Source: Pseudopyrenochaeta lycopersici (Eukaryota; Ascomycota; Dothideomycetes; Pleosporales; Pseudopyrenochaetaceae). From it: 64,000 nt of DNA. Numbering within the stretch: position 1 is the first letter of the stretch; each line of letters begins with the position of its first letter. The stretch is from the NCBI GenBank assembly GCA_003313425.1, contig NHZP01000016.1, positions 310,001-374,000 on the forward strand, read 5' to 3'. This document shows, one piece after another, positions 47,105 through 56,687 of this stretch. Below the pieces are notes generated by a model. The model did no database searches. It was given only the letters and a program-made list of their open reading frames with translations, and was not told the DNA's origin. Made by a program: the position numbers and the translations under genes.

Positions 47105-48288
47105 TGTGAATCTGCTTTCGATATTGAGGTGCAGCGAGTTGTAGTAGTAGCGATAAAGCTGTGAAGATATCCAAGCTCTTTTTATTGTCGCTCTTTGGTA
47201 CCAATATGTTCCTGGTTGCACAAGATCCAAATGTTTCTCGCCCTCTAATCACACCAGCTATGCGAATATCCCTCCAATCACCCCCTTCAATCTGCGCGAT
47301 AAATGAACCTCGCCCCAGCGTTCAGCAACAGGTTTTCGGGTCCCCTCTTTTTTCAACGGTCAGTACCCGTTCGCTTCCAACGTTTTGGCCTGCAAATCGC
47401 TGCAAATAAGCGGAGGAAAAATGTCGAACAGCCGAAACCCAACAGTGACCCCCCGCGGTGTGGCCCTGGTATTTAATATCAAGGCTTGCACGTCACAGGA
47501 CTAGCCAGCACTAAGGGAGGGATTGTACACGAATTTGAAATGAATCCTAGAGCTTAGCTGTCGTACAAATGCAGCGAGTGAACAACGCCACGTGCAGCCA
47601 CACGAGAAACAAGACGAATGAGGAACGTGGGCGTTGAGTAGGATATGAAAGGGACACGCGTTATCGTTGCGAGTAACATGTGGGGTGTTTAGCCAGAGTT
47701 GCCGGCAAACATATGTCAGTTATCTGTCAGCATGGAGGCCTGATGAGGTACGGAGGTTGACGTGGACCATGTGAATGAGGAAGCGCTTGACGAGGCGTCT
47801 AGCTGGTTTTGGCGAGGATGTCGCTTAGGGTTGCTTCCTGTTCCACAACATGGAATTGATGAATGTACGTTTGCATGCGGCCTTTGTTTGCGAGTTAGAA
47901 TCTGGAATGTACATGTTTCTCATAGTATCTAGACTACAAGAAAACATTCGCTTGGGAGAGCCTGTCTTGCGTGCGCCCATTGGTGCGGATGTTTCTCCAA
48001 CTTAAGCGCATCCTTCGCGCAACAGGCAGTTAATTCTTGTACCCCAAGCATTTAAGGCTGCAGTGGTACAGAATAATCGAAAAGGCCGCGTATCCCCGGA
48101 TAAACGCACTTCTCCATCCACAGCTGAAGCCACCTAATAATCCCTTCCCGCAACACGAACACGAACGCTGCAAGACGTTGATCTCCCGCTTTGTACCCAG
48201 CGCAGGAAGCGTAGTCGATTTCCCATCCAATCTAGCGCCCCGAAAGTTTGCATGTCAATCGCCGAAGTCCGAAAGATCTACCTTAATT
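47105..48288. other. Intergenic, nothing recognised
   Basis: About 1.2 kb divergent region between the secreted-protein gene and the 2EXR-type gene. The frame of the latter is open upstream to 48037 but only from a TTG. No other coding signal. Confidence 0.5.
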
Positions 48289-49572
48289 ATGTCCTACGAT
48301 ACGTATAGCATTCAACTCTGGGATTGGGTAGCCCACATGTTTGACATGGCTGTCACGCTGTGGTTCAAGCACTGCCTCACTCCTTATGAACTATATAGCC
48401 TTGCGTTGCATCTCTTTTTCTCATCACAGAGATGTAATTGTTCACGTTGCAAATCACATCAGCTCAAAGAAGGCTTGCTTGGTTTTGGGAGCCGTGTTGC
48501 GATATTGATGATTGCGGTGTTAACTGCACCGCATCACCTCCCTCAATATGCGTGGCGCTACCTGTTCCCACCTCCGTGTACACATCGAAGATGTCTCTTG
48601 CGTCGTTACGTGTCACCTCCGCCGCCGCCTCGCCCGTTTTACCAGCGCCTGGTGCCGGAGCAGTTGTACCGACCAATCCAAGCACACTACAGGAGAGCGA
48701 AGACTAGAAGGCCACGCGGATACGATCAAGATGCATTCCCGTTCTTCCGCCTCCCGGTTGAGATTAGGAACTTGATCTACCTGCATGCTAGCGGATCCGG
48801 CAAATACGATGTCCGGCACCGGGATCCCTGGAGAATCAAGCCATAGAGGTATCATCCGATTTATGAGGGCTTAGACATGCATGCTACGGCCTTTACAGAA
48901 GAGTACGACCGATGTCAAGACTTGGTTTGCTTTCACCGAGGCCCAGATAGGTCAGATAGGATTTCGTACCAGCTGGGGGACAACGGGATCATTGCATATC
49001 ATGGCAGTCGACCACCAACGAATCTGTTGCTAGTATGCAGGCAGGTGCACGACGAGGCGAGGGAGCAGTTTCTGTCAACCACGGCGTTCGAGGTCCAGCC
49101 ACTGACGCCAAACGACGTGTCATGGAGGCTGGATAACAGCATACAGCCTACGTACGAAGCCCTGGCTAAGTCTGCGTATGCATCCATGATACGGAAAGTG
49201 CTGGTGCGTGTCGATATATCGAGGTTCATGATGGGACGTAAGTCTATGCGATTCGAATACACTAATTCTCAGGTCTGCACGTTTGATGAGGTCAGCCTTG
49301 AGGTCTGCACAGAGGTTGTAGGTTCACTAGCAGAAAAACTTTGCGACGTGCTGAGAAAGAGTGTGCCAAATCTGAAAGTTGTGGAAGTGCATTGGGTGGA
49401 TGACTTTCCAGAGGCGACAGAACAAACGGATCTGCAGATGAGAATTAACGTGTTGATACCCTTTGCGGAACTTTCAGGTGTGCGGATCCGCGTGGGAAAG
49501 CTGACGGTCGCGGAAAGCGCCAGGACGGCAGTGATGGGGATGATGAATCAGGTCGTCAGAAACCAATTGTGA
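48289..49572 (+). CDS. 2EXR/F-box-like fungal protein interrupted by an in-frame TAG
   Basis: One long frame of 428 codons broken once, at codon 186 (TAG, 48844-48846). Before it: an N-terminal hydrophobic region, a proline run, and FPFFRLPVEIRNLIYLHA, the F-box-like start of fungal 2EXR proteins. After it: TNLLLVCRQVHDEAREQF, the second hallmark of that family, and a helical C-terminus. The two halves clearly belong together. CAG to TAG (a CpA to TpA change) would explain the stop. Alternatively a 57-nt intron (GTCCGG to ATGAG, 48811-48867) would skip it in phase, but its sites are weak. Function of the family is unknown; F-box-like proteins usually act in ubiquitin ligases. Call it a probable recent pseudogene unless the intron is real. 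Confidence 0.65.
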
Positions 49573-50012
49573 TAAAATGACGGCAATATGATGGTGTTAT
49601 GAAGCAAAAAGGCGCGAGATTGCTCGACTATGTGTGTAATGTTTATTGAAACCTGGGTTGTGAGGCACGGTTGATGGAGTAAGCAACGGAAATAAACAAA
49701 AATTGGATTGCTCTAAGGATTCGTGATAATTATCTCGAGATCTTTGTGAAGGGATTTAAGAATCTAGCCTGCATAAATTAGAAGCACTGGGGACATATCC
49801 TATCTGGTATGGATAATTACTGCTTCAGAGGCTGCCATGTTAGAACCATGACCAAGGTGGGTATGAGGCACCAAGTTCATACGAAGAGCAAGAGCCTGAC
49901 GACAAATAAACCCTCGTTCAGTCTGTGTCAGCTAGGCCCAACTTTCAGATTGATTCTTAAACTAACTTGATGACTGCTCCTACTAGAAATGATCAGAAAA
50001 GGCTTAGTATGT
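49573..50012. other. Convergent 3' intergenic region
   Basis: 440 bases between convergent stops; AT-rich, no coding signal. Confidence 0.6.
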
Positions 50013-51029
50013 TTACTTCGAATGCTGGAAGCGGCAAGGGTTGTGCTTGTTTCTGAATCCATCTGGGTACGCACAATCCAAGCACATGCCTTCTACAGAA
50101 TCAACGACATGATCTAGCTTCTCCTGAACCTTGGACTTGATCATGTGAGCGTTTTTGCACTGACAATAATTTAAGTCACAAGCACCATCAGTGATTGAAC
50201 TGAGTTGTTTGAATCGTCGCTGATATTCCCGCAAATCCAGGGTTTTCATCGGGTAGAGACTGCATGCTTTGAGAGCCATGATGTAATCCAAGAACATTGA
50301 ACGCTCGGGTTTTTTCCGGCAATGCTGATGGGCCATCTCAGAGACGAATGATGTGTCCAGAGCTCCTACTGCTTGGTGCTGATATTGTACAGCAGCCTTC
50401 TGGAGACGAGCTGCGAAAAGAGTCAGCCTCGCAAGGGCTTGGAAGGAAACGTAAATCATACCAAAGACTCTTAGAGGTACGAAGTCAGTACCATGTGCTG
50501 CTACTTCGACATCGACTGAAAACGTGCGGTTCCTCAGCAAGCTCTGGGTGACTTTATAAAATTCGTCCGGTAGATCCAGAACATAAGCAATCATGAGTAA
50601 TTTCTCGTAACCCTGAGTGTCTGGCTTTGGGAGTAGCTCGAGGACCCACACCCTGCTCCATGGACGCACGGCATTAGTGCAATCATACTTGTCACAAAGG
50701 ACGGCAAAATCGGCGAGATCAACCACTTCGAGTTGGCGAGGAATTTCGGCCGTCTTCATATGAACAATTTCACAGAAGAGGGCCATAGACTGGGGGTTAT
50801 CGTCTGGCAGGGGTACTTTGCGAGGGCTTGCGGAAGATAGGTCTTTGCCTTCGGAGAAACGGCCATCAAACATGGTCTCAAAAACGGAAGATGCGATGCT
50901 CATCAAAGAAGAAGAGACCAAAAGTTTGAGCTGTTCCTCACCCTCACCTACACATAGGAGGACGTCACCTCGCTTGGCTAAGATGAATGTCTGTGTGGAT
51001 TCGCGCGTCGCCTCTTCGATTTCGGTCAT
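50013..51029 (-). CDS. BTB/POZ domain protein
   Basis: Reverse strand from ATG 51029. Residues about 15-110 are a fungal BTB domain: GDVLLCVGEGEEQLKLLVSS then SVFETMFDGRFSEG and a C-terminal part KYDCTNAVRPW. The rest is helical with a Cys-rich end (CQCKNAH, CLDCAYPDGF). The frame is open throughout, giving 338 residues, but 50461-50411 has intron features (GTATGA donor, GGCTGAC branch-like site, TTTTCGCAG acceptor) and is 51 nt and stop-free, so the likely product is 321 residues with RVF joined to ARLQKAAVQYQ. BTB proteins of this type are numerous in these fungi; some are Cullin-3 adaptors, most are unstudied. No link to neighbours is evident. Confidence 0.8.
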   Translation of the reverse strand: MTEIEEATRESTQTFILAKRGDVLLCVGEGEEQLKLLVSSSLMSIASSVFETMFDGRFSEGKDLSSASPRKVPLPDDNPQSMALFCEIVHMKTAEIPRQLEVVDLADFAVLCDKYDCTNAVRPWSRVWVLELLPKPDTQGYEKLLMIAYVLDLPDEFYKVTQSLLRNRTFSVDVEVAAHGTDFVPLRVFGMIYVSFQALARLTLFAARLQKAAVQYQHQAVGALDTSFVSEMAHQHCRKKPERSMFLDYIMALKACSLYPMKTLDLREYQRRFKQLSSITDGACDLNYCQCKNAHMIKSKVQEKLDHVVDSVEGMCLDCAYPDGFRNKHNPCRFQHSK

Positions 51030-53469
51030 GGCGTCCGTAATGGTAGCGATTGAAGTGAGCGATACCGGCAGCTTTGCATGTAAATCTCGTTTTCAAACTG
51101 TTCCCGTAGATGAAAGTTTCTGTTGAGCGTTAGAGAGCATAAGAATTGTTGCGAAGTTGAAAAAGTAGAGTATGAGACTGAAGAAATAGAGGTCCGGAGC
51201 TTGACTAAATATGATAGAGAGAGCTTGTTCTTTCCCTCACATTCATTCAAAGTATTCGGTGATACATGCCAAAACAGACCATCCAGTGAGTAAACAAACA
51301 GAGATTTCGCTGGCATACCACAATTTACCTTCTTTACAGCTATTTCTTTGGATGAGAGGTCTTTGCGTAGGACTTTGGCAAATGTGGGCTTTAAAAATAA
51401 AGCCGGAGCTGGAGATTCTCGCCAATGGACGCAGCTGTCGATTCAAATACGTGAAGGCAGGTCCACCAGAGTGTCTGTCGGCTGAAAAACTGCCACAATT
51501 TCATGTGATATATTTCGCTCCACTCAATACGTTCCTTCTCATCACTTATTTTCACGTCATTTCAGCGTTTACAGCTCGCTCGCAGTGGCTAACAATTGTG
51601 GGTGTAGAAGTTCGCTCGCAACCTTGAATGGGGGATGACGTCAGATCTCGATGCGGGGTATGGGCGCGCGAGAAAACAGCAGCGGCGATGTGGACGCTGG
51701 CTTATTAGCGTGCTTTTCCTCTTTTGAAAGGATATTTGTATGAAGGTCTGTTCAAATATTTGCATCTCTATCCCATATGAACCCAGAATATTCAAACTCT
51801 GGCCGTAACGTCCAGTGATGCTTGCGGCGCCAGAATTGCGAGGAGCGATGCGGGGCATTCGTCCTTCTCCACACACTTTCGTCGCAAAGACGATGTTTGT
51901 TTAATTTCGGCACACAATGAACAAACTAAGCACAAAAACCGAGCCTCCGTAAACCGGACCTAGATTGCGCGTTCTCGGCTTGCAACCTTGGCTGTGGTGT
52001 CGCGTGCAGTAGGCCGGTGGCTTCGTTGCGAACTCATCGGGAGTCGAGCGTCCAGGATGAACTGGCAAGACGTGAAGAAGTGACCATGAAAATTTGGGTT
52101 AACCGGGCGGCGACTTGACAGTGATAATCCCGTGTCAGCCAGTCAGTCTGAAGGGACACGTCTTCTTCAAATGCCCCAAAAGCGTAGACTTGAACGTTAT
52201 CGGGCTGTTCAACTGTATCGGGTCCATCGACTGTATCGGGAGAAAGGATGCGCCTTTTAGTGATGCTCTGAAACAGAACGCGAGACTGGCGCGTATTCAT
52301 TTGCCCGACTGTACGACGAACAATCTCCTGCTAACGCCGAGCCATTCCCGCCGCTAGCCGCCAACTCCGTGAAATGTGCACGCTTCGCCCACGAGACGAC
52401 CGAAAATGGCGGAGACAATTCGCAGCCGCAGACCAGGCGAAGTTGAACCGTTGTCTCTCCGCATTTTGTACACCCTCGCTCTGCCGCGGACGGCATCTGA
52501 TGGCAATCTGGCTTCTAGATTGCTCGACAGCCACCCCGCCATCTGATCGAGTCGCGATACCTAGTGCGAGCCACGACGGTTGTGACGCCGTCGCGGGCTC
52601 ACTCATTCCGCCTTGAGCAATTTTTTCCGAAAAACATGAAGCCCGTCGTGTGTTCCTTCTTCATGGCATTGAAGCAGTATGCGAGGGCAACAGGCGTGTC
52701 CACGCGAATACAGAGCACAGTGCCAGCATGCTGAGCTTCAACGTCCAATTACAGCGTCGACACTTCCGCAATCCGTGATGAAATGTTTCGGAACCTTCTC
52801 GGAATGGAAGTCTAGCTTACATGCCGGCTACTATTGAGTTCCAGCCCGCTTCAGTTTACGTATCTCCTGCTGTATCCGGCCTATTATTGGGCTCCAGGCT
52901 TACTACCCTGTTGGTCCATTGCTCAGGGACTACGCTATCGATGCATCGGCGAAGCTTCAAGTGTATCAAAAGGGTAAGATGCCAGTCGAGCTCCCCTGGC
53001 GTGTACTTGGTCGTGTAGGTGCCATTGGATGCGACCCCGCACCATCTGCGATGCGAAGTAATTCCCAACATGACCGTCATACCCGCACACGGCAGCGGCC
53101 ACTTGCGTGCATCGTCAGGTGGGGAGGCTGGTCCGTATCGTGCGCCGAGCAGCCTAAGAATGCGAGGCTTGAACTGAAGTTAGAGGCTCTTTGTGGGTAC
53201 CGTTCTGGGTATATAAGCCCCTCACGACCCCTCCAATGCTCACGCAGCAACCATTTCCTCTTTACATAAGTTTCAGTAAAGATCCTCAGACGATTTACCC
53301 GTCATCTCAAGCCGCTAGAGGTATAACTACCCATAGCCCCTCATCTGCTCGGACCAGAGCTAAAGGCTGACAGAACTTGCGTCAGGAATACGTACCAACC
53401 GTACCATTCCGGCTTCTTTTATAAATTCATCCAGAGCTTCAATTGTTCTTCTCAGTTCAATAAGTCACA
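51030..53469. other. Gene-poor region of 2.4 kb
   Basis: No gene I can support. Between about 52.0 and 52.7 kb the sequence is GC-richer and open in several frames on both strands, the pattern expected of composition rather than of one gene. The right end is the formate dehydrogenase promoter, with TATATAAG at 53210-53217 and TATAAA at 53420-53425. Confidence 0.5.
53420..53425 (+). promoter_or_regulatory. TATA box candidate for formate dehydrogenase
   Basis: TATAAA 45-50 bases upstream of the ATG. A second candidate (TATATAAG) lies 253 bases upstream at 53210-53217. TATA-type promoters fit a strongly inducible gene. Confidence 0.4.
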
Positions 53470-54948
53470 ATGGTATTTCTCCGCTCTGCTTCTCGCCTTG
53501 CGCGCCCTGCCTCCTCCCTCCTCAGCGCACGCGCCGGACCGCGTTTGACTTCGTCTTTGCGCCAACCGAATGCCTTCAGAACGCTAACGGCGAGTGCCTC
53601 ACAACAGGGCAAAGTTCTTCTCGTCCTCTACGATGTAAGTACCAATTGGCTCAAACTTGCGCGCACCCCAATGTGACTGACAACAACATTAGGGTGGCAT
53701 CCACGCCGAGCAGGAGCCCCAGCTCCTCGGAACCACGGAGAACGAGCTTGGTATCAGGAAGTGGATTGAGGAGCAGGGCCACGAGCTCGTCACCACGTCC
53801 AATAAGGAGGGCGAGAACTCCGAGTTCGACAAGCACCTTGTTGACGCAGAGGTCATCATCACCACACCGTACGTCGGAGCTACCCCGCATCGCCGCTAAA
53901 AGTGCCCCGCAACCACGCGTTTGATGGTCGCACTAGCGCGGGGATAATTATTTGGAAGAACATGGGGCTAATAAAGTGTGCCCTTTACAGCTTCCACCCC
54001 GGCTACTTGACTGCTGAGCGTCTTGCTAAGGCCAAGAACCTCAAGATTGCCATCACAGCTGGTATTGGATCGGATCACGTCGACCTCAACGCTGCGAACA
54101 AGACCAATGGCGGCATCACCGTCGCTGAGGTCACGGGCTCCAACGTCGTCTCTGTCGCCGAGCATGTCGTCATGACCATCCTGACTCTTGTTCGCAACTT
54201 TGTCCCGGCCCACGAGCAGATCGCCAAGGGTGAGTGGAACGTTGCTGAGGTTGCCAAGAACGAGTACGACCTTGAGAACAAGGTTGTTGGTACCGTTGCC
54301 GTTGGCCGTATCGGTGAGCGTGTGCTCCGCCGCCTCAAGCCATTCGACTGCAAGGAGCTTCTCTACTTCGACTACCAGCCTCTGTCTGCTGAGGCGGAGA
54401 AGGAGATTGGCTGCCGACGCGTCGAGAACCTCGAGGAGATGTTGGCACAGTGTGACGTCGTCACCATCAACTGCCCGCTCCACGAGAAGACCCGTGGTCT
54501 CTTCAACAAGGAGCTCATCTCCAAGATGAAGAAGGGCTCATGGCTCGTCAACACGGCCCGTGGCGCCATCGTCGTCAAGGAGGATGTTGCCGATGCCCTC
54601 AAGTCTGGTCACCTCCGTGGATACGGTGGTGATGTCTGGTTCCCCCAGCCCGCACCAAAGGACCACCCACTCCGCTATGCCCAGAACCCATGGGGTGGAG
54701 GCAACGCCATGGTTCCCCACATGTCCGGTACATCCATCGATGCCCAGAAGGTATGTCAACCTGTAACTTTCTTACTCTGTCTCTCTCTCTCTCTCTCCAC
54801 TGCATACTAACATTCGCACCAGCGATACGCCGACGGCACCAAGGCCATCCTCGACGAGTACTTCTCCGGCCGCCACAACTACAGGCCCGAGGATCTCATC
54901 GTGCACAAGGGCGACTACGCCACCAAGGCATACGGCCAGCGCAAGTAG
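53470..54948 (+). CDS. fdh: NAD-dependent formate dehydrogenase, mitochondrial-type
   Basis: Four exons, 53470-53634, 53693-53868, 53991-54750 and 54823-54948, 408 residues, phases consistent. The N-terminus ([20 protein letters not shown]) is Arg/Ser-rich without acids, a mitochondrial presequence. The enzyme oxidises formate to CO2 with NAD+. D-2-hydroxyacid dehydrogenase features: the substrate-side PFHPGY and [11 protein letters not shown], the NAD-binding AVGRIG, the catalytic Arg in NTARGA, and the His of PHMSGTS. In most fungal relatives the first Gly of the NAD loop is kept; here it is Ala ([11 protein letters not shown]), as in some bacterial formate dehydrogenases, so probably harmless. 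Intron 3 holds a CT run. The 3' flank has three AATAAA-bearing repeats. Confidence 0.95.
54780..54797. repeat. CT dinucleotide run in intron 3 of formate dehydrogenase
   Basis: About nine CT units directly after the donor region of the intron. Possibly serves as an intronic pyrimidine tract; length polymorphism likely. Confidence 0.9.
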
Positions 54949-55029
54949 ACGATTTGACTTTGTTGTTGAGCATTTCCGGACGAATTTCCTTGCAGGTTTA
55001 TGGGAGTCAGATGGTCTCTGGCTATGTAT

Positions 55030-55147
55030 GAAATAAATATTACATTGAACTCCATGCTGCGTAAGATGTGAAATAAACATCACATTGAACCCCATGCTGT
55101 GTAAATTGATGTGAAATAAACATCACAATGAACCCCATGCTGTGTAA
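55030..55147 (+). repeat. Three tandem 35-bp repeats each carrying AATAAA, 3' of formate dehydrogenase
   Basis: Copies at 55030-55064, 55070-55104 and 55113-55147 share the core gaaataaacatcacattg and accccatgctgtgtaa, with one to four differences in copy 1 and one in copy 3. AATAAA lies at 55032, 55072 and 55115, 84-167 bases past the stop, where a cleavage signal belongs. Spacing is 40 and 43 bases. Confidence 0.9.
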
Positions 55148-55269
55148 GACACGATAAGAGAATGGTGACGTGAGAATGAAGATGCCATATGTTTCGACTC
55201 TTATCTAGTCTTGCCCTGGCGACCCTTTGTATGCACATTTCCCAAACTCCAAATACATGTAGCACGGCC

Positions 55270-55863
55270 TTATCGACCGCGTGATAATGATCTCCTCCTC
55301 TCATCCTCAGCCTCATCATCGCTGTCGTCTTTGAAGCCCGCTTCCAGCTCCCTGCCCAGCCTCCTCTCCTCTTCCATCATGCTCCGCCGCTGCTCCAGCG
55401 CCTCCCTTCTCCTCTCATCAATCGGATCAAAGCCCACCATGTCCTCCCCCTCCTCGTCGTCAAACAGCTCGTCATCATGCTGTCCGCTGCCGTCGACGAC
55501 GCTGCGGCCTCGCACCCAGGCAGACGGCGCGAACAGGTTGTAGAGCGCGTCGGACAGCTTGGTTCGCCATGAGGATGAGAATTCCGGGACGCCGGCGGGC
55601 ATGGGCAGGTATTGGCTGTAGCGACTGCGGTGCCGGCGAATGAAGGGCAGGATTACAAAGGCTAGGAGGACATAGAGGATCGCGGCCAGGAAGAGCGGTA
55701 CGAGGATCGTCTACGACGGTGTCAGCAGGCCTGGCTTCAGCTGAAAGGGCGCCCAGGTAGCAGGAGAGGAGCAGGGTAGACCAGCCAGTACCGGGCCATC
55801 TGGCGGCATCTGGTGACAGCAGGTTGAAACACTCACCTTGAGAAAATGGGTAAAGCCGGCCAT
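55270..55863 (-). CDS. Small single-pass membrane protein, uncharacterised
   Basis: Two exons, 55863-55837 (only nine codons, MAGFTHFLK) and 55710-55270, 155 residues; the 126-nt intron has GTGAGT and GTCGTAG ends. Joining them yields a membrane helix (TILVPLFLAAILYVLLAFVI, residues 10-29) followed by a basic RRHRSRYSQY stop-transfer stretch and a cytosolic acidic/basic tail (DDEEGEDMVGFDPIDERRRE). I do not know the family, although the short TM plus acidic tail is a pattern seen in conserved ascomycete proteins. The frame upstream of the intron overlaps GC-rich non-coding sequence. Head-to-head with the formin gene. Confidence 0.75.
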
Positions 55864-56687
55864 GGCTGTGGATACATGTGCAAGCGATGCGATGCTGGGC
55901 TGAACTGGCGGTGGGCTTCCTTTTGTCTTTTGTTGGGCTGACGCAGGGCCCCGGTTGGTGTTCAGCTCAGCACTCGGCAGCGTGTGGGCCAGGCGTCGCT
56001 GTGTCGGCTGGTATGGTGAGCAAGCGCGTATGCAGGTACGGTGCCCTGCTGCGCCACGAGAGCGTGTTCCCCAGTAGAGTCGTAGGGGCCTGGGAGGAGG
56101 TTTTGTTCTGCCGGGCCCTGCCACGGACGTGCTGGCCGCTACGGAGAGTTCACGACGCTTGCGCCATGGGTGCGCCACACGGGCCAGGGCACGTCTCAGG
56201 GGAGGGTCGCATCCCAAAGCGGACGGCTATCCAGCATCGCGTGGGCACATGCAGCTCTCGAAACACAGGCCGGAGGAGGCTGCCACACCAGTTCGTCGCG
56301 CCCCGAGCCCAGCGTGAATGTCTGCACCGAGAGTGAATGTCCGCGTCGAGAGTGAATGCCCTGCCCCCCCCTCGCTCCTTTGCATGTGGACGTGACACCA
56401 CGGCCGCTAGCACTCGGCAACCTCCCGAATTCCACTGCAGCCCGCATTGCCCACCCTGACCACGCCAAACGGCCTTCTTCGCACTGCGAGACCCCCGTTG
56501 TCGCCCCGCACTCTCGTTTCAGCACGCCTCGCCCCAGAGCGGGCAGTCGCAGTGAGCAGCCGCAGTGAGCAGCAAACGTAAAGCCGGCACGGGGCGGACG
56601 AGCACCACGCATTCCCGCGCGCGCTCCACGGGCGGCAGCATAGGCAGCGAGGCATAGGGCATAGGGCATACCAGCTCTCGCTATAGG
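55864..56687. promoter_or_regulatory. GC-rich bidirectional promoter upstream of formin
   Basis: 824 bases between divergent genes. High GC makes several frames open on both strands, none with recognisable protein features. A short direct repeat (gagagtgaatgtc at about 56328 and gagagtgaatgcc at about 56348) is visible. Confidence 0.5.

Noticed and set aside
48811..48867. A 57-nt in-phase intron removing the TAG of the 2EXR gene
   Set aside because: Weak donor (GTCCGG) and weak acceptor (ATGAG) without a clear branch point; possible but not preferred.
52030..52620. Several overlapping open frames on both strands
   Set aside because: GC-rich composition opens many frames at once; none has a motif or a coherent intron structure.
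55864..56680. Long open frames on both strands upstream of formin
   Set aside because: High GC content; overlapping in several frames, rich in Arg and Pro, no family resemblance.
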